A stretch of DNA of 53,552 bases from assembly GCF_017491605.1 (NCBI RefSeq), contig NZ_JAFGYY010000030.1:1-53552 (forward strand), read 5' to 3'. This DNA is from Pseudomonas sp. 30_B (lineage in GTDB: Bacteria > Pseudomonadota > Gammaproteobacteria > Pseudomonadales > Pseudomonadaceae). This document shows, one piece after another, positions 15,804 to 24,052 of this stretch. A program made the translations under genes and the position numbers. Position 1 is the stretch's first letter; the number at the start of each line of letters is the position of its first letter. The notes under the pieces are model-generated. The model made no database searches. It saw only the letters and a list, made by a program, of their open reading frames with translations, and was not told the DNA's origin.

Positions 15804-15824
15804 TCCAGCCGGCGCGACAGTGGG

Positions 15825-16490
15825 TTATGCCGCCGCTTTCACGCTCGGCGCGTTGCCGTTGGTGGACTGCAGGATATGCGGGTTGTCGTCGAGATAAGCC
15901 TTGATGCGCTTCGCGCTGCGTAGATCGCCGTGGGCCTTGCCGACCCAGTTCGCCATGAGAACGGAGAGCAGGAATGCGACCGCCCCCAGCAGGAAGCCAT
16001 AGATCGGCAATTTCACGATCATCGCAGCCCAGACCAAGGCGCCGCTCACGGGTAGTGCAACGCTGATGACCAGGGCACTGATGGCTTCAAGCTCATCGGT
16101 CTTTTCAATCTGGATTCGCGGGTGCTGCCACAGCGGCGAAACCTTCAGGTACCGGGCGGCCGAACGGACTTCCTCGCGCTCCCAGATGCCCAGGCGGAAC
16201 AGTTTCAGCAGCGCTGCCATCTGTTGCTGATTGGCGCAGACACCCGAAGCGACCCTGAACTTTTCCAGCTCCAGCTCGCTGTCCAGATAGTCCGTCAGCT
16301 CACTTGCCATTTGCGTATCGGCCCGCATCTCCGTCAGCGCTTTCAGGCGTGCACGGGCGAAATGTCCCGGTGTGAATTCAGTTGCACGCCACACCAGGAT
16401 CAAGGCTCTGATCAGCGCCGCGCCGACGCTCACGAAGGCCGCCACCCCCGCCAGCCCGGTCAGCAGTAAGTCCCACCAATTGGCCGCCAT
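15825..16490 (-). CDS. Hypothetical three-TM membrane protein
   Basis: The 221-residue product has one hydrophobic segment at about 8-33 (LLTGLAGVAAFVSVGAALIRALILVW), a soluble helical middle of about 100 residues rich in Glu/Arg, and two adjacent segments at about 137-158 and 160-182, then a basic tail (KAHGDLRSAKRIKAYLDDN). I do not recognise the family. AGGAGCGGAA lies just upstream of the ATG at 16490. It has no obvious functional partner: the flanking genes are a P-loop protein and a DUF4256 gene. Confidence 0.65.
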   Translation of the reverse strand: MAANWWDLLLTGLAGVAAFVSVGAALIRALILVWRATEFTPGHFARARLKALTEMRADTQMASELTDYLDSELELEKFRVASGVCANQQQMAALLKLFRLGIWEREEVRSAARYLKVSPLWQHPRIQIEKTDELEAISALVISVALPVSGALVWAAMIVKLPIYGFLLGAVAFLLSVLMANWVGKAHGDLRSAKRIKAYLDDNPHILQSTNGNAPSVKAAA

Positions 16491-16723
16491 TTCCGCTCCT
16501 CCAGCGATAAGAAAGGGCGCACCCTGACATGGCGGAAGTTACGGTCTCCAGAGGCGACCCATCAGAGAGGAAAGTGCGGGGCGAAGTACGGAAATGACAT
16601 ACAAACAGGGCGGCGGAATATCGATTTTCCGAGGCCCCCTAGCAGGCTTTTGCAGGAGCGACGAGAGCGCCCAGTCCTTATCCCGGAGTTGGCTGGAGGG
16701 GTTGGGCACTGCCGGAAGGCTTT

Positions 16724-16747
16724 CGCGGACAAGGTCCGCTCCTACGG
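16724..16747. repeat. REP palindrome (GCGGAC/GTCCGC variant)
   Basis: The GCGGAC-AAG-GTCCGC hairpin with CTCCTACG tail is the only feature I see in the 289-bp gap 16491-16779; the rest of the gap shows nothing. Confidence 0.75.
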
Positions 16748-16779
16748 GAGATTCCGGCACCGGCGCGGTGGTGGTTCGG

Positions 16780-17325
16780 TCAGACCCGCAGCACGCCGCG
16801 GAAGCCGCGCGCGGCGTAATAGGACTGCGCGCCGTTGTGGTAGACGAAGACGGTGTCGTAGCGCCGGTCGCAGAACAGTGAGCCACCGAGCTTGCGGATG
16901 GCCGGTGAGGTCTGCACCCAGCTGGAGGTCTTCAGGTCGAATTCGCCGAGCGTTTGCAATTCGCGGTATTGCGCCTCGCTGAGCAGTTCGATGCCCATGG
17001 CCTGGGCCTGCTCCAGCGCGCTGCCGGCGGGCTTGTTTTCCTTGCGGGCATCCAGCGCCTCGCGGTCGAAGCAGAGGCTGCGGCGGCCGGCGGGGCTTTC
17101 CGGGGAGCAGTCGACGAAGAGGTATTCGCCGGTGGTTTCATCCTGGCCGATCACATCCGGTTCACCGCCGGTGCTTTCCATCGCCTGCAGGGAACGCAGC
17201 TTCTCCGGGCGGGATTCCAGCCGGGCCTGGACCTGGGCCCAGCCGATGCCCGGGTGGCGGCTGGCGTGCTGGTCGAAACGAGCGTGCAGCAGGCCCAGCA
17301 GCTCTGCTTGTTGCTTGGCGTTCAT
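16780..17325 (-). CDS. DUF4256 family protein
   Basis: I start this 181-residue soluble protein at MNAKQQAELLGLLHARFDQH (17323-17325, with GGAGAA 6 nt upstream). The body, with PGIGWAQVQARL, GGEPDVIGQDETTGEYLFVDCSPESP, RSLCFDREALDARKENKP and the C-terminal FCDRRYDTVFVYHNGAQSYYAARGFRG, matches what I know as DUF4256, usually about 185 residues, of unknown function. A longer in-frame extension upstream to 17934 runs through the ecotin gene in another frame and is an artefact. It lies 92 bp after ecotin on the same strand. Confidence 0.8.
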   Translation of the reverse strand: MNAKQQAELLGLLHARFDQHASRHPGIGWAQVQARLESRPEKLRSLQAMESTGGEPDVIGQDETTGEYLFVDCSPESPAGRRSLCFDREALDARKENKPAGSALEQAQAMGIELLSEAQYRELQTLGEFDLKTSSWVQTSPAIRKLGGSLFCDRRYDTVFVYHNGAQSYYAARGFRGVLRV

Positions 17326-17417
17326 CGGGTTCTCCAGTCGATCCTTGAGTGCGTCGAGAGAGCCTAGCGGCAACGCTCTCCCGGCGCACGTGGGTGGAAG
17401 CCCGGTAGAAGGCGGGG

Positions 17418-17900
17418 TTATTCCGCGCGGGCGTGTTCGACCTTGTCGGACGCCGACCAGATGCGATAGCGCACTTCGACATCCTTCGGCGCATAGACCA
17501 CGATCGGCAGTTTGCTGTTGTAGCGCAGCACGAAGCCATCGCCGACCACCGGGACGAAGTCCTTGCGGGTCTTGCCGTCCGGGCAGGCCATCAGGGTGCT
17601 GGCCGGGCCGCTGACCTTGTCCAGGCGATAGTAGGTGTAACCCCAGCCTTCCAGGGTCTTCTCTTCCAGGGTGCCGCCCAGGCGCTGGAGGTTGCAGTCG
17701 ACGGTCAGCGTCTTGCCGGCCAGGACCTCGACCTTGAAGTTCTCTTCCTGCGCCTGCTTGGGCAGGTGGATAACCTGGCGCACGAAGCCGTCTTCGGCCT
17801 TGGGATAGGGCGCAACGTCTTCCAGCTTGGCGGCATTGGCGAAGGTGGCGGTGGCGCTGAGCAGCAGCGCGGTGGGGAGGGTGAAACGTACGAACGGCAT
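17418..17900 (-). CDS. eco: Ecotin, periplasmic serine protease inhibitor
   Basis: The 160-residue precursor has a signal peptide of about 23 residues (ends TFANA). The mature protein shows ecotin hallmarks: LEDVAPYPKAEDGFVRQVIHLP, the reactive loop GPASTLMACPDG with Met as the P1 residue, and two cysteines (in DCNLQR and MACPDG) for the single disulfide. Ecotin dimers inhibit trypsin-fold proteases, including neutrophil elastase, and protect Gram-negative cells in the periplasm. Length fits the family. GGAGGCTTC precedes the ATG. No operon partner is evident. Confidence 0.95.
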   Translation of the reverse strand: MPFVRFTLPTALLLSATATFANAAKLEDVAPYPKAEDGFVRQVIHLPKQAQEENFKVEVLAGKTLTVDCNLQRLGGTLEEKTLEGWGYTYYRLDKVSGPASTLMACPDGKTRKDFVPVVGDGFVLRYNSKLPIVVYAPKDVEVRYRIWSASDKVEHARAE

Positions 17901-18010
17901 GAAGCCTCCTTGCAGTATCGAAGAACGAGCGCACCGGGCGGGTGCGCTCGTCCGAGCCCCTTTGACCGCAGAGTTGTACGAACGCTCCTACAGCTCAGCT
18001 CGGAGTTGTA

Positions 18011-18712
18011 TCAAGCCACTTCACCGCCGGCCTTGGCCTGCTGCTCCAGATGCGCCTGGAGTTCCGGGGCGAGGTTGAGGTTGTAGGCGAGTTCGTCCAG
18101 GTAGGTCCGTTCGGCATCCTGCTGGTCGTCCACCAGCATCACGCTGACCAGATACATCTCGGCGGCCACGGCCGGGTCGCCCTGGGCGGACTCGGCGACT
18201 TCGGCGGCGTCCAGCGGCTTGCGTACCTCGGCGTCGAGCCAGTCCTGCAATTCCGGCTCATCGGTGTGGCGGGCGATTTCTGCCTGGATGGCTACCTTCT
18301 CCTTCTCGTCGATGCGACCATCGGCCTTGGCGGCGGCGATCATGGCGCGCAGGATGGCGTGGCTATGGGCCTCGGCTTCCGGGCCGGAGAGCTGGTCCAC
18401 GGTTGTCAGCGATTGCTGCTGCGACGGGTTGGCGTTCTGCTGGCGCTGCCAGTTCTGGTAGGCCTGGAAGGCCATCATCCCCAACGAGGCGAGCATGGCG
18501 TAGTTGATACCGCCGCTGCTGCCAGTACGGCCCTGGGGCGCGCCGCCGCCGAGCATGCTGCCCAGTACATCGCCAAGCCCACCGCCGGCCCCGCCGGAAG
18601 CACCGCCGAGCAGGCCTCCCAGCAACCCACCCAGGCCGCCCGTGCCGCCTTGTTGCGCCGACGCGCCTTGCCCGGCGCGCAGCAGTTGTTCCAGTAGATC
18701 CGCAGTGTTCAT
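18011..18712 (-). CDS. DUF533/YebE-type TerB-fold protein, paralogue 1
   Basis: The 233-residue protein starts at MNTADLLEQLLRAGQG (18710-18712; GAGGGATATC upstream). It has a short N-terminal helix, a Gly-rich flexible stretch at about 25-70, one hydrophobic segment (YAMLASLGMMAFQAY), and a C-terminal TerB-like helical domain from about 120 (AILRAMIAAAKADGRIDEKE, then AEMYLVSVMLVDDQQDAERTYLDELAYNLNL). This is the YebE/DUF533 family, an inner-membrane-anchored protein of unknown function with tellurite-resistance-like fold. The acidic DGRIDEKE stretch may bind metal. A second, diverged copy is just upstream at 18910-19626. Confidence 0.85.
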   Translation of the reverse strand: MNTADLLEQLLRAGQGASAQQGGTGGLGGLLGGLLGGASGGAGGGLGDVLGSMLGGGAPQGRTGSSGGINYAMLASLGMMAFQAYQNWQRQQNANPSQQQSLTTVDQLSGPEAEAHSHAILRAMIAAAKADGRIDEKEKVAIQAEIARHTDEPELQDWLDAEVRKPLDAAEVAESAQGDPAVAAEMYLVSVMLVDDQQDAERTYLDELAYNLNLAPELQAHLEQQAKAGGEVA

Positions 18713-18909
18713 CTGATATCCCTCGCTAACGCGCGGTATGCGTTGGGCAACGATAGACCCGCGCTCCCGATGCGCCAGCACCTTCCGCCAGCCGGCCCGG
18801 TGCGGCGGGTCACCCGGAGAGGGAGCCTGCCGCCACCAGGGAAGGGAAGCCAGGCAAAACGGCTCAATCGCCAGCTTTAACCGTCGATTGCCAGAGTAGT
18901 CACGCAGGA

Positions 18910-19626
18910 TCAGGCGGGCACGGCGTCCAGCGCCCTGCGCGCCTGGGCTTCCAGCTCGACCTTGAGGCCGGCGTCGAGGCTCAGCTGGCGGGCCAGTTCG
19001 TCGAGGTAGGCGCGCTCCATGAAGTTGGTCTCGTCGATCATCAGCAGGCTGGCAAGGTACATCTCGGCGGCCATTTCCTCGCTGGTGGCGGCGCGGGCAA
19101 CCTCGGCCGGGTCCAGCGGCTTGGCCAGCTCGCGGTCGAGCCAGCCCTGCAGCTCGACGTCGCCGGTGAGCTTGGCGATCTCGCCATCGATCAGCTGGCG
19201 TTCGCGATCGTCGATATGTCCGTCGGCTTTGGCGGCGGCAACGATGGCCCGCAGGATGGCGTGGCTGTGCTGCTCGGCCTGTGCCGGGGGCAGGCGGTCG
19301 ACGGTCTGCGGCTCGGTGCGTGGGGCGCTGGCCTGCTTCTGCTGCCAGTCGCCGTAGGCCTTGTAGGCGAGCACGCCGAGTGCCGCAAGGCCGCCGTAGG
19401 TGACGACCTTGCCGCCCATCTTGCGCGCCTTCTTGCTGCCCAGGAGCAGGCCCAGCGCGCCCGCCGCCAGTGCGCCGCCACCGGCGCCGGAGAGCAAACT
19501 GCCGAGATCCAGGCCGCCCTTGCCGGAGGAAGAAGGCTGACCACCGTCCTGACGGGCCACTCCCTTGTTCTGCAGGAGGTCCTGGCCGGATTTGAGCAAC
19601 TGGTCGAGCAGGCCGCGCGTGTTCAT
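18910..19626 (-). CDS. DUF533/YebE-type TerB-fold protein, paralogue 2
   Basis: The 238-residue paralogue of the neighbouring gene starts at MNTRGLLDQLLKSGQDLLQ (19624-19626); the same GGATATC context precedes both starts. The layout is identical: N-terminal helix, Gly/Ser linker, hydrophobic segment (GGGALAAGALGLLLG and VVTYGGLAALGVLAYKAY), then the TerB-like domain (AILRAIVAAAKADGHIDDRERQLIDGEIAKL ... AEMYLASLLMIDETNFMERAYLDELARQL). The tandem arrangement (197 bp apart, same strand) points to duplication with divergence. Function unknown. It is divergent from a LysR gene across 247 bp containing several TTCGATA motifs. Confidence 0.85.
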   Translation of the reverse strand: MNTRGLLDQLLKSGQDLLQNKGVARQDGGQPSSSGKGGLDLGSLLSGAGGGALAAGALGLLLGSKKARKMGGKVVTYGGLAALGVLAYKAYGDWQQKQASAPRTEPQTVDRLPPAQAEQHSHAILRAIVAAAKADGHIDDRERQLIDGEIAKLTGDVELQGWLDRELAKPLDPAEVARAATSEEMAAEMYLASLLMIDETNFMERAYLDELARQLSLDAGLKVELEAQARRALDAVPA

Positions 19627-19873
19627 GGCGATATCCACTGTCTATCGAAAAAGGTGGATTCCGACTCTAGCCCGGAGCGCGCCACGGACAGAGCGGCAGT
19701 GTGCTTCCGGATATTGCGAACCTTTCCCTGCGGACCTCAGGGCGAAAAGCGGCTTCCATTCGATAAAAAAGAATGTTCCTATAGATTTTCGATAATCAAC
19801 AATGAAAAGCGCTGGAGTGCCGTCCTAGACGCCTGCACTCTGCCATCACCGATTCGCAAGCGGCCCACCGCCC

Positions 19874-20785
19874 ATGATGACGCTCCGCCAGATACGCCAT
19901 TTCATCGCCGTCGCCGAGACCGGCTCGATTTCCGCCGCCGCCCAGGCGGTATTCATTTCCCAGTCCACCCTGACCCTCGCCATCCAGCAGCTGGAAGAGG
20001 AGATCGGCGTGCGCCTGTTCGACCGCCACGCCAAGGGCATGACCCTGACCCACCAGGGCCACCAGTTCCTGCGCCAGGCGCACCTGATCCTGGCCACGGT
20101 GGAGAACGCCAAGCGCAGCCTGCAGCAGAGCACCGACCAGGTGGCCGGCAGCCTGACCATCGGCGTGACCAGCCTGGTGGCGGGCTATTACCTGGCGGAC
20201 CTGATCAACCGCTTCCAGCGCGCCTACCCCAACGTGCAGACCCGCGTGGTGGAGGACGAGCGCCCGTACATCGAGCACCTGCTGGTGAGCGGCGAGATCG
20301 ATGTCGGCGTGCTGATCCTTTCCAACCTGGAAGACCGCCACGCCCTGCAGACCGAAGTATTGACCCACTCGCCGCACCGCCTCTGGCTACCGGCGCAGCA
20401 TCCATTGCTGGAGCGCGACAGCATCGGCCTGGCCGATGTGGCGGGCGAACCCTTGATCCAGCTGAACGCCGACGAGATGGGCCTGCACACCCAGCGCATC
20501 TGGTCCCGCGCCGGGCTGGTGCCGCAGGTGACGCTGCGCACAGCGTCGGTGGAGGCGGTGCGAAGCCTGGTGGCGGCCGGCCTTGGCCTGTCGATCCAGC
20601 CGGACATGACCTACCGCCCCTGGTCACTGGAAGGCGACATCATCGAGGCGCGGCCGCTGGTGGACCTCTCCGAGCCGCTGGACGTCGGCCTGGCCTGGCG
20701 CCGTGGCACCGCGCGGCCGCCGCTGGTGGATCCGTTCCTCACCGTGGCCCGCGAGCAGCCCAACGCGAAGAGGCTGTCCATCTGA
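19874..20785 (+). CDS. LysR-type regulator next to ydcSTUV-like cluster
   Basis: This 303-residue LysR protein has an N-terminal HTH (LRQIRHFIAVAETGSISAAAQAVFISQSTLTLAIQQLEEEIGVRLFDR, about 4-51) and an effector-binding domain from about 90 (VAGSLTIGVTSLVAGYYLADLINRFQRAYPNV). It is the nearest regulator to the aldehyde dehydrogenase and polyamine-type ABC genes downstream and is transcribed toward them. A symmetrical TCGATTTAATCGA box (T-N11-A) lies at 20900-20914 in front of those genes, and TTCGATA-like motifs precede its own start (about 19757-19796). I infer that it controls the catabolic cluster and possibly itself; the inducer is unknown. Confidence 0.92.
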   Translation: MMTLRQIRHFIAVAETGSISAAAQAVFISQSTLTLAIQQLEEEIGVRLFDRHAKGMTLTHQGHQFLRQAHLILATVENAKRSLQQSTDQVAGSLTIGVTSLVAGYYLADLINRFQRAYPNVQTRVVEDERPYIEHLLVSGEIDVGVLILSNLEDRHALQTEVLTHSPHRLWLPAQHPLLERDSIGLADVAGEPLIQLNADEMGLHTQRIWSRAGLVPQVTLRTASVEAVRSLVAAGLGLSIQPDMTYRPWSLEGDIIEARPLVDLSEPLDVGLAWRRGTARPPLVDPFLTVAREQPNAKRLSI

Positions 20786-20786
20786 C

Positions 20787-20874
20787 GTAGGGCGCATGAC
20801 CGCTTGCGGTTAGCCGCCGACAGGGTTCCGGAGAGATCAACGGCGGATAACGCTTGCAGCGTTATGCGCCCCAC
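20787..20874. repeat. GTAGGGCGCAT inverted-repeat element after lysR
   Basis: GTAGGGCGCAT (20787-20797) pairs with ATGCGCCCCAC (20864-20874), with one mismatch. It begins two bases after the LysR stop, in the same TGACGTAGGGCGCAT context as the element after the other lysR at 14904. Confidence 0.75.
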
Positions 20875-20899
20875 GGCCCTGGCACGAGAGAGCCACTCA

Positions 20900-20965
20900 T
20901 TCGATTTAATCGAACGCCGCTTTCAGTAATTAGAATTTGTCGACCCCACGCCCGGACTCTAGTCT
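20900..20965 (+). promoter_or_regulatory. Candidate LysR box and sigma-70 promoter for the aldehyde dehydrogenase gene
   Basis: TTCGATTTAATCGAA (20900-20914) is a 6-3-6 palindrome containing T-N11-A. TTGTCG (20937-20942) and TAGTCT (20960-20965), 17 bp apart, make a plausible -35/-10. With a start site near 20972 the box is centred near -65, the classical LysR recognition position. The palindrome is seen directly; its regulator and the start site are inferred. Confidence 0.5.
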
Positions 20966-21018
20966 CTGCCTTCATACAAAGGGCCAGCTCCGGGTACCGC
21001 CCCATCCGGAGCAAATAC

Positions 21019-22515
21019 ATGGCCCCCGAAAACAAGACAGATAAACGACGAGCTTCCAAGATGACCGGCGCAACCCTGCACACCGCCTTGCTGATCGACG
21101 GCCAACTGGTCGCCGGCGAAGGCATGGCCGAGCCGATCATCAACCCGACCACAGGCGAAACCATTGTCAGCATCGCCGACGGCTCCCTGGACCAGGTCGA
21201 GCAGGCCATCGCTGCCGCACACCGCGCCTTCCCCGCCTGGGCCCGCACCACGCCCGCCCAGCGCGCCACCGCCCTGCTCGCCATCGCCGACGCCATCGAC
21301 AAGCGCGCGAACGACCTCGCCCAGCTGGAATCGCTGAACTGCGGCAAGCCGCTGCACCTGGCCCGGCAGGACGACATCCCGGCCACCGCCGACGTGTTCC
21401 GCTTCTTCGCCGGCGCCGTGCGCTGCCAGCAGGGCCAGCTCGCCGGCGAATACGTGCCCGGCCACACCAGCATGGTGCGCCGCGACCCGGTGGGCGTGGT
21501 CGCTTCGATTGCGCCATGGAACTACCCGCTGATGATGGCCGCGTGGAAAATCGCCCCCGCCCTGGCCGCCGGCAACACCCTGGTGTTCAAGCCGTCCGAG
21601 CACACCCCGCTGAGCATCCTGGCGCTGGCCCCGGCGCTGGCGGAAATCCTCCCCGCCGGCGTGATCAACATCGTCTGCGGCGGCGGCGAAGGCGTTGGCA
21701 GCCATCTGGTCAGCCACCCGAAGGTACGCATGGTGTCGCTGACCGGTGACATCGTTACCGGGCAGAAGATTCTCCAGGCCGCCGCGCGCACCTTGAAGCG
21801 CACACACCTGGAACTGGGCGGCAAGGCGCCGGTGATCGTCTGCAACGACGCCGACCTCGACGCCGTGGTCCAGGGCGTGCGGACCCACGGCTACTACAAC
21901 GCCGGCCAGGACTGCACCGCCGCCTGCCGCATCTACGCACAGGCCGGTATCCATGACCGCCTCGTCGCCGAGCTGGGCGACGCCGTGGCGAGCATCCGTT
22001 TCGCCCGCAAGCGCGACGCCGACAACGAGATCAGCCCGCTGATCAGCGCCCGCCAGCGCGACCGCGTGGCCAGCTTCGTCGAGCGCGCCCTCGGCCAGCC
22101 GCACATCGAGCGCGTCACCGGCGCCGCCGTGCATTCGGGCCCTGGCTTCTACTACCAGCCGACCCTGCTGGCCGGCTGCAAGCAGCAGGACGAGATCGTC
22201 CAGCGCGAAGTGTTCGGCCCGGTGGTCACCGTGACCCGCTTCGACCAGCTGGAACAGGCGGTGGACTGGGCCAACGATTCCGAATACGGCCTGGCCTCCT
22301 CAGTGTGGACGCAGAACCTGGACAAGGCCTTCCAGATCGCCAACCGCCTGCAGTACGGCTGCACCTGGATCAACACCCATTTCATGCTCGCCAGCGAGAT
22401 GCCCCACGGCGGGCTCAAGCGCTCGGGCTACGGCAAGGACCTGTCCAGCGACTCGCTGCAGGACTACAGCGTGGTGCGCCACATCATGGCGCGCCACGGC
22501 CAGCAACTGGATTGA
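21019..22515 (+). CDS. Aldehyde dehydrogenase, PatD-like paralogue
   Basis: This NAD(P)-dependent aldehyde dehydrogenase is close to the gamma-aminobutyraldehyde dehydrogenase (PatD/YdcW) group. It shows PWNYPLMMAAWKIAPALAAGNT, FKPSEHTPLS, the catalytic Glu in HLELGGKAPV and the catalytic Cys in NAGQDCTAACRIYAQ, and ends MPHGGLKRSGYGKDLS...DYSVVRHIM. I start at the ATG at 21019 because CCGGAG precedes it at 8 nt, giving 498 residues; the ATG at 21061 would give 484 and better matches the usual N terminus. It is clearly paralogous to the gene at 27100-28524; the two flank the ydcSTUV genes, suggesting aldehydes of two amine substrates (inference). Confidence 0.9.
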   Translation: MAPENKTDKRRASKMTGATLHTALLIDGQLVAGEGMAEPIINPTTGETIVSIADGSLDQVEQAIAAAHRAFPAWARTTPAQRATALLAIADAIDKRANDLAQLESLNCGKPLHLARQDDIPATADVFRFFAGAVRCQQGQLAGEYVPGHTSMVRRDPVGVVASIAPWNYPLMMAAWKIAPALAAGNTLVFKPSEHTPLSILALAPALAEILPAGVINIVCGGGEGVGSHLVSHPKVRMVSLTGDIVTGQKILQAAARTLKRTHLELGGKAPVIVCNDADLDAVVQGVRTHGYYNAGQDCTAACRIYAQAGIHDRLVAELGDAVASIRFARKRDADNEISPLISARQRDRVASFVERALGQPHIERVTGAAVHSGPGFYYQPTLLAGCKQQDEIVQREVFGPVVTVTRFDQLEQAVDWANDSEYGLASSVWTQNLDKAFQIANRLQYGCTWINTHFMLASEMPHGGLKRSGYGKDLSSDSLQDYSVVRHIMARHGQQLD

Positions 22516-22564
22516 ACCACCCCGGCGGCGCCCCCGCCGGTCAATAAAAAAGAAGCCCGGTACG

Positions 22565-22609
22565 AGGGCGTGTGAAAACGCAGCGAGCGCCATCGTTTTC
22601 TCTCGCCCT
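22565..22609 (+). other. Hairpin in the leader before ydcS
   Basis: AGGGCG (22565-22570) pairs with CGCCCT (22104 offset removed: 22604-22609), then a symmetric 3/3 internal loop, then GAAAACG (22574-22580) with CGTTTTC (22594-22600). It lies 66-110 nt upstream of the substrate-binding protein ATG and could be a leader structure or processing site. No T-run follows, so it is not a simple terminator. Confidence 0.4.
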
Positions 22610-22674
22610 GAAGGGTCGTTGCTCGATTGATCACTGCCCCACCAATAGAGACAACAACGAGAGGGAGACACCCG

Positions 22675-23820
22675 ATGCGCAAGACCGCACTGCTCAGTGC
22701 CATCACCACCGCCCTGCTGGCCAGCGCCGGCGTCCAGGCCGCCGAGGCCCTGAAGGAAGTCGGCAAGGGCGAAGGCCGCCTGGACATCATCGCCTGGCCC
22801 GGCTACATCGAGCGCGGCCAGTCCGACAAGAACTACGACTGGGTCACCCAGTTCGAGAAGGACACCGGCTGCCAGGTCAACGTGAAGACCGCCGCCACCT
22901 CCGACGAGATGGTCAGCCTGATGGCCAAGGGCGGCTACGACCTGGTCACCGCTTCGGGCGACGCCTCCCTGCGCCTGATCTACGGCAAGCGCGTGCAGCC
23001 GATCGATCCGTCGCTGATCCCCAACTGGAAGAACATCGACCCGCGCCTGAAGGACGCCGCCTGGTACGTGGTCAACGGCAAGACCTACGGCGCGCCGTAC
23101 CAGTGGGGCCCGAACCTGCTGATGTACAACACCAAGATCTTCCCCACCGCGCCGGACAGCTGGAAGGTGGTGTTCGAGGCCGAGAACCTGCCCGACGGCA
23201 AGCCGAACAAGGGCCGCGTGCAGGCCTACGACGGCCCGATCTACGTCGCCGACGCCGCGCTGTACCTGAAGGCCACCCAGCCGGAGCTGGGCATCACCGA
23301 TCCTTACCAGCTCGACGAGAAGCAGTACGCCGCCGTGGTCGAACTGCTGCGCAAGCAGCATGACCTGATCCACCGCTACTGGCACGACACCACCGTGCAG
23401 ATGAGCGACTTCAAGAACGAAGGCGTCGCCGCTTCCAGCGCCTGGCCGTACCAGGCCAACGCCCTGAAGACCGAAGGTCAGCCGATCGCCACCGTGTTCC
23501 CGAAGGAAGGCGTCACCGGCTGGGCCGACACCACCATGCTGCACGCCGAGGCCCAGCATCCGAGCTGCGCCTACAAGTGGCTGAACTGGTCGCTGGAGCC
23601 CAAGGTGCAGGGCGACGTGGCCGCCTGGTTCGGCTCGGTGCCGGCGGTACCGGAAGGCTGCAAGGCCAGCACCCTGCTGGGCGGCGAAGGCTGCGCCACC
23701 AACGGCTACAACCAGTTCGACAAGATCGCGTTCTGGAAGACCCCGGTGGCCGAGGGCGGCAAGTTCGTCCCGTACAGCCGCTGGACCCAGGACTATATCG
23801 GGATCATGGGCGGCCGTTAA
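22675..23820 (+). CDS. ydcS: YdcS-type polyamine ABC transporter substrate-binding protein
   Basis: The 381-residue periplasmic binding protein has a signal peptide of about 21 residues (ends GVQA|AEA). Segments such as RLDIIAWPGYIERGQ, WVTQFEKDTGCQVNVKTAA, SDEMVSLMAKGGYDLVTASG, HRYWHDTTVQMSDFKNEG and the C terminus YSRWTQDYIGIMGGR are the same, or nearly so, as I remember for E. coli YdcS, including length 381. YdcSTUV is a putrescine/polyamine-type uptake system; E. coli YdcS has also been linked to polyhydroxybutyrate synthesis. GAGGGAGA precedes the ATG. A long hairpin begins inside the stop codon and separates this gene from the ATPase gene. Confidence 0.93.
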   Translation: MRKTALLSAITTALLASAGVQAAEALKEVGKGEGRLDIIAWPGYIERGQSDKNYDWVTQFEKDTGCQVNVKTAATSDEMVSLMAKGGYDLVTASGDASLRLIYGKRVQPIDPSLIPNWKNIDPRLKDAAWYVVNGKTYGAPYQWGPNLLMYNTKIFPTAPDSWKVVFEAENLPDGKPNKGRVQAYDGPIYVADAALYLKATQPELGITDPYQLDEKQYAAVVELLRKQHDLIHRYWHDTTVQMSDFKNEGVAASSAWPYQANALKTEGQPIATVFPKEGVTGWADTTMLHAEAQHPSCAYKWLNWSLEPKVQGDVAAWFGSVPAVPEGCKASTLLGGEGCATNGYNQFDKIAFWKTPVAEGGKFVPYSRWTQDYIGIMGGR

Positions 23821-23962
23821 AAGTCATCAGGTAGCTGCTGCGCGGCCCTGATCCGCGCCCGGGCAGTGCTCGGAATCCTCACGTACTGAAGTACGCTGCG
23901 GTTCCTGCGCGCTGGCCGGACGCGGCTGAGGGCCTGCTCGCGACGCTTCCTGAAAGACTTTT
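23819..23962. repeat. ~140-bp imperfect hairpin between ydcS and ydcT
   Basis: AAAAGTC (23819-23825) pairs with GACTTTT (23956-23962). Further in, TCAGG/CCTGA, GGCCCT/AGGGCC, CCGCG/CGCGG and CCGG/CCGG pair, and the tip is CGTAC-TGAA-GTACG (23882-23895). It starts in the ydcS stop codon. The position between a binding-protein gene and its transporter genes would suit mRNA stabilisation or partial termination, giving excess binding protein. A second long hairpin with a comparable tip lies at 34076-34154. The rest of the 232-bp gap shows nothing. Confidence 0.7.
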
Positions 23963-24052
23963 CCGCTTTTTTCTATTTATCGATTCACCCGTATCTCAGA
24001 TTCACGGGCAGGGCTCCCCTACGCCGGATTCCTGCCCCTTGGAGCGTGCACC

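Noticed and set aside
15656..15824. Possible remnant of a coding sequence on the plus strand ending near 15769
   Set aside because: Only about 30 plausible codons without start or recognised family; the region also overlaps the upstream side of the P-loop gene and a hairpin.
16780..17934. 384-codon minus-strand frame spanning ecotin and the DUF4256 gene
   Set aside because: The first half runs out of frame through the ecotin gene; the real product starts at 17325.
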